Below are positions 43,793-53,000 of a stretch of DNA of 64,000 nt, in pieces. The notes under the pieces are model-generated. The model was not told the origin of the DNA and made no database searches. It saw only the letters and a program-made list of their open reading frames with translations. Both the position numbers and the translations under genes were made by a program. Origin of the DNA: Enterococcus faecalis_A (GTDB lineage Bacteria > Bacillota > Bacilli > Lactobacillales > Enterococcaceae); assembly GCA_051295955.1 (NCBI GenBank), contig JBPDWA010000003.1:1-64000 (forward strand), given 5' to 3'. The stretch's first letter is position 1. Each line of letters begins with the position of its first letter.

Positions 43793-44953
43793 ATGAAAAA
43801 AATTGCCTTATTAGGAGCAACTGGCTCTGTAGGAACCAACACGATAGCTGTCATCAAGGCGTATCCGCAAGAATTTCAGCTGATTGCTTTGTCTTTTTAT
43901 AACAATGTGGACAAAGGTCGGCAGTTAATTCAAGAATTTGCGCCCCAAGTAGTAGCTGTCGGCAATGAAAGTATTCGCAACCAACTAAGTGCAGAATTTC
44001 CCAACGTTCACTTTGAAGTAGGAGAAAAAGGCTTGATTGCAGTGGCAACAGCTGCCAATGCTCAGTTGGTGTTAAGTGCGGTTTCAGGCAGCATCGGACT
44101 TCAACCGACATTAGCTGCTATTGAAGCCGGTAAAGATATCGCCTTGGCCAATAAAGAAACGTTAGTGATGGCCGGCGCTTGGGTGATGGCTGCTGCCAAG
44201 CGCAAAGGCGTAACTATTCTGCCAGTAGACAGCGAACATTCAGCCATTTTTCAATGTCTAAAAGGCCAAGCGCCTGAAGAACTGCAAGAACTGGTTATTA
44301 CAGCTTCTGGTGGTAGTTTTCGTGAATTGAGCCGTAAAGAACTTGCGACAGTAACTTTGGAACAAGCCTTACAACATCCCAACTGGTCCATGGGTCCAAA
44401 AATCACGATTGATTCTTCAACGATGGTTAACAAAGGGTTAGAAGTTATTGAGGCTCATTGGTTATTTGACGTTGATTATGATAAAATAAAAGTTGTTTTA
44501 CACAAAGAAAGTATTGTTCATTCCATGATTGTATTAGAAGACGGTGCATATTTAGCGCAGCTAGGTCCTAGCGATATGCGAGAACCAATTCAGTATGCAC
44601 TGACGTATCCTGAACGTTGGCCCATCAAGCAGCCAAAAACGTTTGATATAACGAAAGTGGAACAACTTAATTTCGAAAAGCTGGACACTAAGCGTTTTCC
44701 TATGTTGGCTTTGGCGTATGCCGTCGGTCGCAAAGGAGGCGCTTATCCCACCGTTTACAATGCAGCCAATGAAATTGCTGTTGCAGCTTTTCTTGCTGGC
44801 CAAATCAATTACTTACAAATTGAGCAACTGATTCAACGAGCGGTGGATAGCTATCAAGAAACGCACTCAGTGACACTTTCTGATGTGATAACAATTGATC
44901 AAGAAATAAGAAACACTGTATTACAGTGGATTAAGGAAGAAGGAAAGCTATGA
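43793..44953 (+). CDS. dxr: 1-deoxy-D-xylulose-5-phosphate reductoisomerase
   Basis: A 386-residue, apparently complete Dxr, the first committed enzyme of the methylerythritol phosphate isoprenoid pathway and the target of fosmidomycin. It has the NADPH loop GATGSVGTN at residues 8-16, LANKETLVMAG, metal and substrate residues in PVDSEHSAIFQ, ASGGSFRELS, and HPNWSMGPKITIDSSTMVNKG. Its stop overlaps the rseP start by 4 bp. This place is the Bacillus-type order, but E. faecalis and E. faecium make isoprenoids by mevalonate, so the gene marks a different lineage or a dual-pathway organism. No other MEP gene is visible in the window. Confidence 0.95.
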   Translation: MKKIALLGATGSVGTNTIAVIKAYPQEFQLIALSFYNNVDKGRQLIQEFAPQVVAVGNESIRNQLSAEFPNVHFEVGEKGLIAVATAANAQLVLSAVSGSIGLQPTLAAIEAGKDIALANKETLVMAGAWVMAAAKRKGVTILPVDSEHSAIFQCLKGQAPEELQELVITASGGSFRELSRKELATVTLEQALQHPNWSMGPKITIDSSTMVNKGLEVIEAHWLFDVDYDKIKVVLHKESIVHSMIVLEDGAYLAQLGPSDMREPIQYALTYPERWPIKQPKTFDITKVEQLNFEKLDTKRFPMLALAYAVGRKGGAYPTVYNAANEIAVAAFLAGQINYLQIEQLIQRAVDSYQETHSVTLSDVITIDQEIRNTVLQWIKEEGKL

Positions 44954-46218
44954 AAACAATTATAACATTCATTATTGTCTTCGGAATTCTTGTTTTAGTG
45001 CATGAGTTCGGACATTTCTTCTTTGCTAAACGCGCCGGCATTTTAGTGCGGGAATTTGCCATCGGCATGGGACCAAAAATTTTTGCCCACAAAGGAAAAG
45101 ATGGCACAGCCTACACCATTCGCCTTTTGCCGCTTGGCGGTTACGTTCGTATGGCAGGTATGGGAGAAGATGAAATGGAGCTGTCTCCTGGTATGCCGAT
45201 TTCGCTTCAGCTGAATGCGGTAGGCAAAGTAGTTAAGATGAACACGAGCAAAAAAGTTCAATTGGCTAACAGTATTCCCATGGATCTTTTGGCAGCCGAT
45301 CTTGAAAACGAGCTTTTTATCAAAGGATATGTCTCCGGAGATGAGAACGAAGAAGTAACTTATGGTGTGGATCATGACGCGACGATTATTGAACCCGACG
45401 GAACCGAAGTTCGGATTGCCCCTGTTGATGTTCAATTTCAATCAGCCAAATTGTGGCAGCGGATATTGACCAATTTTGCCGGACCCATGAATAATTTTAT
45501 TTTAGGTTTTGTCTTGTTTACCGTTTGGATCTTTATGCAAGGCGGTGTGAATGTCTTAGACACCAATCAAATTGGAACTGTTCAACCCGATAGTCCGGCA
45601 GCCGTAGCCGGTCTGAAAGACCATGATGAAATTGTTTCAATTAATGGTCAAAAAATTACTAGCTGGGCAGATTTTACTGGAATAGTCCAAAAAAATCCCG
45701 ATAAAAAATTGGCCTTTGTAGTAAAACGTCAAGGTCAAAAAGAAACATTGACGATAACGCCGGAGAAAAAAACTGTTGCCGGTCAGACCATAGGCATGAT
45801 AGGGGTAGAAGTCTTTAAAAAAACTGATCTCGCCTCAAAATTAGTCGGTGGTTTGAAAGAAACAATCAGCAATTCTACTCAAGTCTTTAAAGCGCTGGGT
45901 TCACTGTTAACTGGTTTTAGCTTGAATAAATTAGGCGGTCCAGTGATGATGTTTCAACTGTCTCATCAAGCTGCAGAGTCCGGAATTAGTACGGTTATTC
46001 TATTTATGGCGATGTTATCTGTTAACTTGGGTATCGTCAACTTAGTGCCACTACCGGCTTTAGATGGCGGTAAAATTGTTTTGAATATTATTGAAGGACT
46101 ACGGGGTAAACCGTTGAGCCAGGAAAAAGAAGGAATCTTAACCTTGATCAGTTTTGGTCTTTTAATGGTCTTGATGGTATTAGTCACTTGGAACGATATT
46201 CAACGCTTTTTCTTTTAG
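44950..46218 (+). CDS. rseP: RseP-family site-2 membrane metalloprotease (Eep)
   Basis: A 422-residue intramembrane zinc protease. The first helix carries HEFGHFFFAKRAG (HExxH, about residues 18-22). A PDZ domain lies at about 195-280 (TVQPDSPAAVAGLKDHDEIV). The third metal ligand is in the C-terminal LVPLPALDGGKIVLNI. In E. faecalis the homologue Eep matures peptide pheromones and cuts anti-sigma factors. The start overlaps the dxr stop (ATGA), so translation is coupled, and proS follows after 70 bp. Confidence 0.95.
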   Translation: MKTIITFIIVFGILVLVHEFGHFFFAKRAGILVREFAIGMGPKIFAHKGKDGTAYTIRLLPLGGYVRMAGMGEDEMELSPGMPISLQLNAVGKVVKMNTSKKVQLANSIPMDLLAADLENELFIKGYVSGDENEEVTYGVDHDATIIEPDGTEVRIAPVDVQFQSAKLWQRILTNFAGPMNNFILGFVLFTVWIFMQGGVNVLDTNQIGTVQPDSPAAVAGLKDHDEIVSINGQKITSWADFTGIVQKNPDKKLAFVVKRQGQKETLTITPEKKTVAGQTIGMIGVEVFKKTDLASKLVGGLKETISNSTQVFKALGSLLTGFSLNKLGGPVMMFQLSHQAAESGISTVILFMAMLSVNLGIVNLVPLPALDGGKIVLNIIEGLRGKPLSQEKEGILTLISFGLLMVLMVLVTWNDIQRFFF

Positions 46219-46288
46219 TTAAAAATAATATTTAGCTATGTGAGTTGGGTAAATAAGTTCATTAGATTTTATACAAAGGAGAATATGA

Positions 46289-48001
46289 ATGAAACAGTCA
46301 AAAATGTTAATTCCTACGTTAAGGGAAGTCCCAAATGATGCCGAGGTTTTAAGTCATCAGCTGTTATTGCGAGCTGGTTATATCCGTCAGGTGGCAGCCG
46401 GCATCTATTCTTATCTACCATTGGCAAATCGTGTGTTAGGAAAATTAAAGCAAATTATGCGGGAAGAATTTGAAAAGATCGGTGCAGTTGAAATGTTAAT
46501 GCCAACTCTTTTACCTGCTGAATTGTGGCAAGAGTCGGGACGTTATGAAACATATGGCCCTTTATTGTATCGTTTGAAGGACCGAAATGAACGGAACTAC
46601 CTTTTAGGGCCAACCCACGAGGAAACATTTACTGATTTAATTCGCAATGAAATCAATTCATATAAACGCCTACCGTTAAATTTATATCAGATTCAAACGA
46701 AATATCGTGATGAAAAACGCCCACGCTTTGGTTTGTTACGGGGCCGTGAATTCATTATGAAAGATGGTTATTCTTTTCATGCGAATGAAGCGAGCTTAGA
46801 TCAAACTTATCGTGACTACGAAAAAGCCTATACAACGATTTTTGAGCGTTGCGGCTTAGATTTTAAGGCGATTATCGGCGATGGTGGTGCGATGGGCGGT
46901 AAAGACTCTAAAGAGTTCATGGCAATCTCAGAGATCGGAGAAGATACGATTTGTTATGCGACAGAAGGTGACTACGCCGCTAACTTAGAGATGGCTACCA
47001 GCTTGTATACCCCAAAAAAATCTCACGAAACATTATTAGAGATTGAAAAAGTAGGAACACCTGATACAACCACTGTTAGCGAAGTAGCCGCTTTCTTTGA
47101 AATTGAGTCACAGCGAGTGATTAAATCAGTGCTGTTTATGGCAGATGGTGCACCAGTGATGGTCTTGGTGCGGGGAGACCATGAAGTGAACGATGTAAAA
47201 TTAAAAAACTTCTTGGGCGTTGATTTCTTGGAGGAAGCAACGGATGAAGACGTACAACGTATTTTGGGCGCTGAATTTGGTTCAATTGGACCGGTTAACT
47301 TGCCAGAAGATGTCAAATTGTATGCCGATCTTGCCGTCCAAGACTTGGCCAATGCGGTGACAGGGGCGAATGCTACGGGTTATCATTTCAACAATGTCAA
47401 TCCAAACCGTGATTTTGAACCAATCAGTTATGAAGATTTACGTTTTGTACAAGAAGGCGATCCTTCACCAGATGGTAATGGCGTGTTAGCTTTTACAAAA
47501 GGGATTGAAATTGGACATATCTTCAAACTGGGAACGCGCTATAGTGAAGCGATGGATGCAACCGTCTTAGATGAAAAAGGTCGTCAAACACCGGTTATTA
47601 TGGGATGTTACGGTATTGGGATTAGCCGTTTGCTTTCTGCTATTGTAGAGCAAAATGCTGATGAATCTGGCATTAACTGGCCTGCAGGCATTGCGCCATT
47701 TGACTTGCATGTCGTGCAGATGAATGTGAAAGATGAATACCAAACTAGCTTAGCTCAAGAAGTGGAAGCAATGATGACTCAAGCCGGCTATGAAGTATTG
47801 GTAGATGACCGTAACGAACGTGCTGGCGTAAAATTCGCTGACGCTGATCTAATTGGTTGTCCAATTCGGATTACCGTTGGTAAAAAAGCTGTAGACGGTG
47901 TAGTGGAACTAAAAATCAAACGGACCGGCGAAATGTTAGAAGTACGCAAAGAAGAACTAATTAATACTTTAGCTATTTTATTAAAATCAGACACTGAATA
48001 A
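46289..48001 (+). CDS. proS: Prolyl-tRNA synthetase, bacterial type
   Basis: A 570-residue class II synthetase charging tRNA-Pro. Motif 2 and 3 regions are visible (TKYRDEKRPRFGLLRGREFI; MGCYGIGISRLLSAIVEQ). Between motifs 2 and 3 lies the INS editing domain of prokaryotic-type enzymes (about residues 225-400), which removes mischarged Ala. A C-terminal anticodon-binding domain follows (VVQMNVKDEYQTSLAQEVEA). The ATG follows AAAGGAGAATATGA. It ends the uppS-proS run, with a strong terminator just downstream, ahead of the CRISPR array. Confidence 0.96.
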   Translation: MKQSKMLIPTLREVPNDAEVLSHQLLLRAGYIRQVAAGIYSYLPLANRVLGKLKQIMREEFEKIGAVEMLMPTLLPAELWQESGRYETYGPLLYRLKDRNERNYLLGPTHEETFTDLIRNEINSYKRLPLNLYQIQTKYRDEKRPRFGLLRGREFIMKDGYSFHANEASLDQTYRDYEKAYTTIFERCGLDFKAIIGDGGAMGGKDSKEFMAISEIGEDTICYATEGDYAANLEMATSLYTPKKSHETLLEIEKVGTPDTTTVSEVAAFFEIESQRVIKSVLFMADGAPVMVLVRGDHEVNDVKLKNFLGVDFLEEATDEDVQRILGAEFGSIGPVNLPEDVKLYADLAVQDLANAVTGANATGYHFNNVNPNRDFEPISYEDLRFVQEGDPSPDGNGVLAFTKGIEIGHIFKLGTRYSEAMDATVLDEKGRQTPVIMGCYGIGISRLLSAIVEQNADESGINWPAGIAPFDLHVVQMNVKDEYQTSLAQEVEAMMTQAGYEVLVDDRNERAGVKFADADLIGCPIRITVGKKAVDGVVELKIKRTGEMLEVRKEELINTLAILLKSDTE

Positions 48002-48027
48002 AGAAACTTTACAATAACTATAACTAC

Positions 48028-48096
48028 TAATAGAAAAAGGTGCGAACCCCAAGTACACATAAAAACTCTGGGGGACTCGCACCAATTTTTCTATTA
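48028..48096. terminator. Strong terminator after proS
   Basis: TAATAGAAAAA plus GGTGCGA (48028-48045) pairs with TCGCACC plus TTTTTCTATTA (48077-48096), with an inner CCCC/GGGG stem. Near-perfect symmetry makes it active from both strands, insulating proS from the CRISPR leader. Confidence 0.92.
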
Positions 48097-48198
48097 AAAA
48101 TAGTAAAAAAAGGACTATATTCTCATCGTATTTTCATGTTATACTATCTTTAAAGTGAAAAACAAGTTGAAATTCGGCTCAACTACTGAAAAACCACA
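48097..48198 (+). promoter_or_regulatory. CRISPR leader with extended -10 promoter
   Basis: About 100 bp of AT-rich DNA between the proS terminator and the first repeat. It includes TGTTATACT (48137-48145), an extended -10 element that would start a transcript near 48152. The degenerate repeat is at the opposite end of the array, so this is the leader side. Confidence 0.6.
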
Positions 48199-49935
48199 GT
48201 CTCACTCTATTTAGAGTGAGTGGATTGAAATAACCAGATTGCCTTATTGACTTTGTTATTTCCCCGTCTCACTCTATTTAGAGTGAGTGGATTGAAATTG
48301 TTAAACTAAAAATCACGATTTTAAAATCTGATTGTCTCACTCTATTTAGAGTGAGTGGATTGAAATGATATGGATTATCAAGAACAAGAACAAGAGACAG
48401 AACGTCTCACTCTATTTAGAGTGAGTGGATTGAAATCATTATAAAAACCTCCCTTCTTGACATATTACCCTAAAGTCTCACTCTATTTAGAGTGAGTGGA
48501 TTGAAATAAATTGAGTAAGGGAAGAGGTGTTTGGCAGTATATCGTCTCACTCTATTTAGAGTGAGTGGATTGAAATAACACTTGCGCCCAATCGCCCGCT
48601 TTTACACCGACGTCTCACTCTATTTAGAGTGAGTGGATTGAAATTGAATACGCTTATAATATAATTAGCAAATAAAGGGTCTCACTCTATTTAGAGTGAG
48701 TGGATTGAAATTGGAATATTATTTTTTTTGAGTGTATCGGTTAAGTCTCACTCTATTTAGAGTGAGTGGATTGAAATTTTAACAACCGATATTGGCGGAA
48801 GTGTGTTAGGTGTCTCACTCTATTTAGAGTGAGTGGATTGAAATATAGTTCACCACATGTAAGTGAGCATAATTCGCCAGTCTCACTCTATTTAGAGTGA
48901 GTGGATTGAAATAAAGTGTGAACGATCGATTAGCAAAATTAGAAACACGTCTCACTCTATTTAGAGTGAGTGGATTGAAATATTTTTTGCACCATGATTT
49001 ACGCTTGTTTTATCATGTCTCACTCTATTTAGAGTGAGTGGATTGAAATATATCGGTTGGCTTTGGTGGTGGTGGGGTCGGGTCGTCTCACTCTATTTAG
49101 AGTGAGTGGATTGAAATTGGTGCCGCACCAGCTTAAAGGAGGCAAATGCAGTCTCACTCTATTTAGAGTGAGTGGATTGAAATCCAAACCATGATCCTGT
49201 GACATCCCATTGTGCTTTAGTCTCACTCTATTTAGAGTGAGTGGATTGAAATTGGTGCCGCACCAGCTTAAAGGAGGCAAATGCAATGTCTCACTCTATT
49301 TAGAGTGAGTGGATTGAAATATTTTTTGCACCATGATTTACGCTTGTTTTATCATCGTCTCACTCTATTTAGAGTGAGTGGATTGAAATAAATAAAGGCT
49401 ACCTGTATCACAATATAAAAAGCAGTCTCACTCTATTTAGAGTGAGTGGATTGAAATCCTCTAAGTTGCATCTCGTAGGAGCCATCTATTAACGTCTCAC
49501 TCTATTTAGAGTGAGTGGATTGAAATTATATAAGGAGCATAGTGAGCTTGCGCAACAGAGCGTCTCACTCTATTTAGAGTGAGTGGATTGAAATTAAGTA
49601 TTGCATTGCATTCCTCATGGATTTTACTTGTCTCACTCTATTTAGAGTGAGTGGATTGAAATAACCAGTCCAATAGACCAAATTCTTAAAGCAGTAGAGT
49701 CTCACTCTATTTAGAGTGAGTGGATTGAAATAAAAAAGCTAGCACCTACGCCCGACACAAACTGCAGTCTCACTCTATTTAGAGTGAGTGGATTGAAATC
49801 CAAAATGATTATGTTGTTCCACGGTCACATTGCCGTCTCACTCTATTTAGAGTGAGTGGATTGAAATAGATTTAAAATCAATCAATTTAAAACCACTCAA
49901 TGGTCTCACTTTGTTTAGCGTAATGGTATGTGGTG
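48199..49935 (+). CRISPR. CRISPR array, type I-C-like repeats, 25 spacers, no adjacent cas genes
   Basis: Twenty-five identical 33-nt repeats, the first at 48199-48231 and the last at 49835-49867, plus a degenerate terminal repeat at 49903-49935. They separate 25 spacers of 33-38 nt. The repeat begins GTCTCAC, contains the perfect palindrome CTCACTCTA/TAGAGTGAG with a TT centre, and ends GTGGATTGAAAT, the ending typical of type I-C repeats. Repeat decay at the right end and the promoter on the left fix the orientation: new spacers enter on the proS side. No cas gene is found in the 48 kb to the left or 14 kb to the right, so Cas proteins must act from elsewhere or are lost. Two spacers occur twice: 48982-49016 with 49321-49356, and 49118-49150 with 49253-49287. 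Uniform repeats argue for recent activity. Confidence 0.97.
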
Positions 49936-49975
49936 TGGAGATGACGAAGTCCTTTTGAATCGTACGTTGTAATTT

Positions 49976-50004
49976 TTGAAAAAATGGTTTACTATGTTTA
50001 GTAT
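49976..50004 (+). promoter_or_regulatory. Probable polC promoter
   Basis: TTGAAA (49976-49981), a 17-bp spacer and TAGTAT (49999-50004), 40 bp after the degenerate repeat and about 85 bp before the polC start. Confidence 0.6.
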
Positions 50005-50089
50005 ATCTCATGGTTGTAATAGCAAAGTCATCAAGGCACTGGACAAGTTTGTCAAAGGGCCTTTTTCCCATGATAAGGAGGGGTAGCTT

Positions 50090-53000
50090 TTGACAGAAAA
50101 AGCACGAGATTTATTTGAAAAATTAGTCATGCAAGTTCAAATGGAAACACCTGAAAAAGAACATCCGTTAATTCAGCAAGGACGTGTTGAAAAAGTGATC
50201 GTTCATCAGCAAAGTCGCTTGTGGGAATTCCATTTAGGATTTGATGAAATATTGCCTGTCATGCTGTACCAATCATTTGTGCAGCGTTTAGAACTTGCCT
50301 TTCAACATATCGCAGGTGTATCAGTAGCTATCACCACTGGCGTCCAAAAATTTACCGAAGATCAGTTAATTGATTATTGGCAGTTGGCACTGTTAAATAG
50401 TCAATGTAATACTCCTTTGGTTAAAAAAGTATTAAAAACGCAAACACCACAATTTCAAGATCGAAAAATTATTTTACCAGTGGACAATGATGCAGTCATC
50501 CCTTACTTAAAACAACAGTATTTACCAATCATTGAAGAGTTGTATACTTCTTATGGCTTTCCTAAATTCCACATTGAACCTAAAATGGACCAACAACAAG
50601 CTGAACGGGTTTTACAACTTTTTGAAGAACGTAAACAGGAACAAGCAGCTGCCTTCCAACAACAAGCAGCTGAATCACTTGTCAAATACGAACAAAAGAA
50701 AAAAGAAAAGCAACAGCAAGCACCTAGTTTAGAAGGACCAATCCGCTTAGGTCGTAATATTCCCAATGATGAACCGATTGTACCAATGGGCAACATTTTA
50801 GAAGAAGAGCGCCGTGTAACTATTGAAGGCTATATCTTTGATAAAGAAGTGCGTGAGCTTCGTTCCAAACGAAAAATTTTAACGTTGAAAATCACAGACT
50901 ACACTTCTTCCTTTGTTGTTAAAAAATTCTCTAATGGAGAAAAAGATGAACAAATTTTTGATGCCATCCAACCCAATACGTGGATTCGGGTTAGAGGTAG
51001 CATTCAAGAAGATACTTTCATGCGGGATTTGGTTATGAATGCCCAAGATTTGATGGAAGTGGCTCATGCTCCACGAAAAGACTACGCATCGAAAGGCGAA
51101 AAACGAGTAGAGCTTCATCTTCACAGCAATATGAGTACCATGGATGCTACCAACAATATCGGTGATTTAGTTGCTCAAGCAGGGAAATGGGGACACAAGG
51201 CGATTGCCATCACCGATCACGGAGGAGCTCAAGCATTTCCGGATGCTCATGCAGCTGGGAAAAAAGCTGACGTCAAAATTCTGTATGGCGTGGAAGCCAA
51301 CGTTGTGGATGACGGTGTGCCGATTGCTTACAATGAAGCTCATATAGAATTAAATGATGCTACTTACGTAGTTTTTGACGTGGAAACGACTGGTCTTTCC
51401 GCAGTTTACGATACGATTATTGAGTTGGCGGCTGTCAAAATGCATAAAGGGAATATCATTGAGACCTTTGAACAATTTATTGACCCAGGCCATCCGCTTT
51501 CTCAAACAACAATTCATCTAACTGGAATTACTGATGAAATGGTTCGTGGCTCCAAATCAGAAGAAGAAGTTTTACGAATGTTTAAAGAGTTTTCCAAAGG
51601 AAGCATTTTAGTTGCTCATAACGCTTCTTTCGATATGGGCTTTTTAAATACTAGTTATGGAAAATACGGAATTTCAGAAGCCGATAATCCGGTAATTGAT
51701 ACGCTGGAACTTTCTCGATATTTACATCCAACCTTTAAAAGTCATCGGTTGAACACGTTGTCCAAAAAATTTGGTGTGAACTTGGAACAACATCACCGAG
51801 CAATTTATGACTCTGAATCAACTGGTCATTTGTGTTGGATCTTTTTAAAAGATGCCAAAGAAAACCACGGCATGCACTATCATGATCAGCTGAATATGCA
51901 TATCGGCGAAGGCGATTCATATAAAAGAGCTCGGCCGTTTCATGCGACTATTTTAGCTACTACGCAAGCTGGGTTGAAAAATCTTTTTAAACTCATTTCA
52001 ATGTCCAACGTCGATTATTTTTACCGAGTACCGCGGATTCCACGTTCACAGTTGTCCAAGTTAAGAGACGGTTTAATTGTTGGCTCGGCTTGTGCTAATG
52101 GCGAAATTTTTGAAGCCATGATGCAAAAAGGGGTGGAGGAAGCCAAAAATCGGGCAAAGTTTTACGATTATATTGAAGTTATGCCTAAAGCAGTTTATGC
52201 GCCATTGATTGAACAAGAGCTAGTGAAAAATGAAGCCGATTTAGAAGAGATTATTGCTAACCTTGTTAAAATTGGTGACGAATTGGAGAAACCTGTCGTT
52301 GCTACCGGCAATGTTCATTATCTGAATCAAGAAGACAGTATTTATCGTAAAATATTGATTGGGTCAATGGGCGGTGCAAATCCGTTAAATCGTCATAGCT
52401 TACCGGACGTTCACTTTAGAACGACGGATGAAATGTTGACGGCTTTTCAATTTTTAGGTGCAGATGTGGCTAAGCGTATTGTAGTGGAAAATACGAATAA
52501 AATTGCAGACATGTGTGAAGCCATCACTCCGGTAAAAGATGAATTGTACACGCCGAAAATTCCTGGTTCTGAACAAGAAATCACTGATTTAAGTTACAAG
52601 CGCGCTCGTGAATTATACGGCGAGAATTTACCGGAAATCGTTGAGAAACGCTTGGAAAAAGAATTAAATTCCATTATTGGTAACGGGTTTTCGGTTATCT
52701 ACTTAATTTCGCAAAAGCTAGTGCATAAAAGTAACGAAGATGGTTATTTAGTCGGCTCCCGTGGGTCAGTTGGTTCCAGTTTTGTAGCTACTATGACCGG
52801 GATCACAGAAGTCAATCCGCTAGCTCCTCACTATTATTGTCCGAACTGCCAATATTCGGAGTTTTTTGAAGATGGCTCGTATGGCTCGGGCTTTGATATG
52901 CCGGAAAAACAGTGTCCTAAATGCGGTACACGTTTGTTTAAAGATGGACATGATATTCCTTTTGAAACCTTCTTAGGTTTCCACGGGGATAAAGTGCCCG

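Noticed and set aside
48199..49867. Minus-strand frame with repeated peptide units in the array
   Set aside because: The repeating peptide (SIHSL, TLNRVR) is just the translated CRISPR repeat.
49847..50071. 74-codon minus-strand frame over the last repeat and polC upstream region
   Set aside because: It reads through a spacer and repeat DNA and lacks a ribosome site. At most it is a relic.
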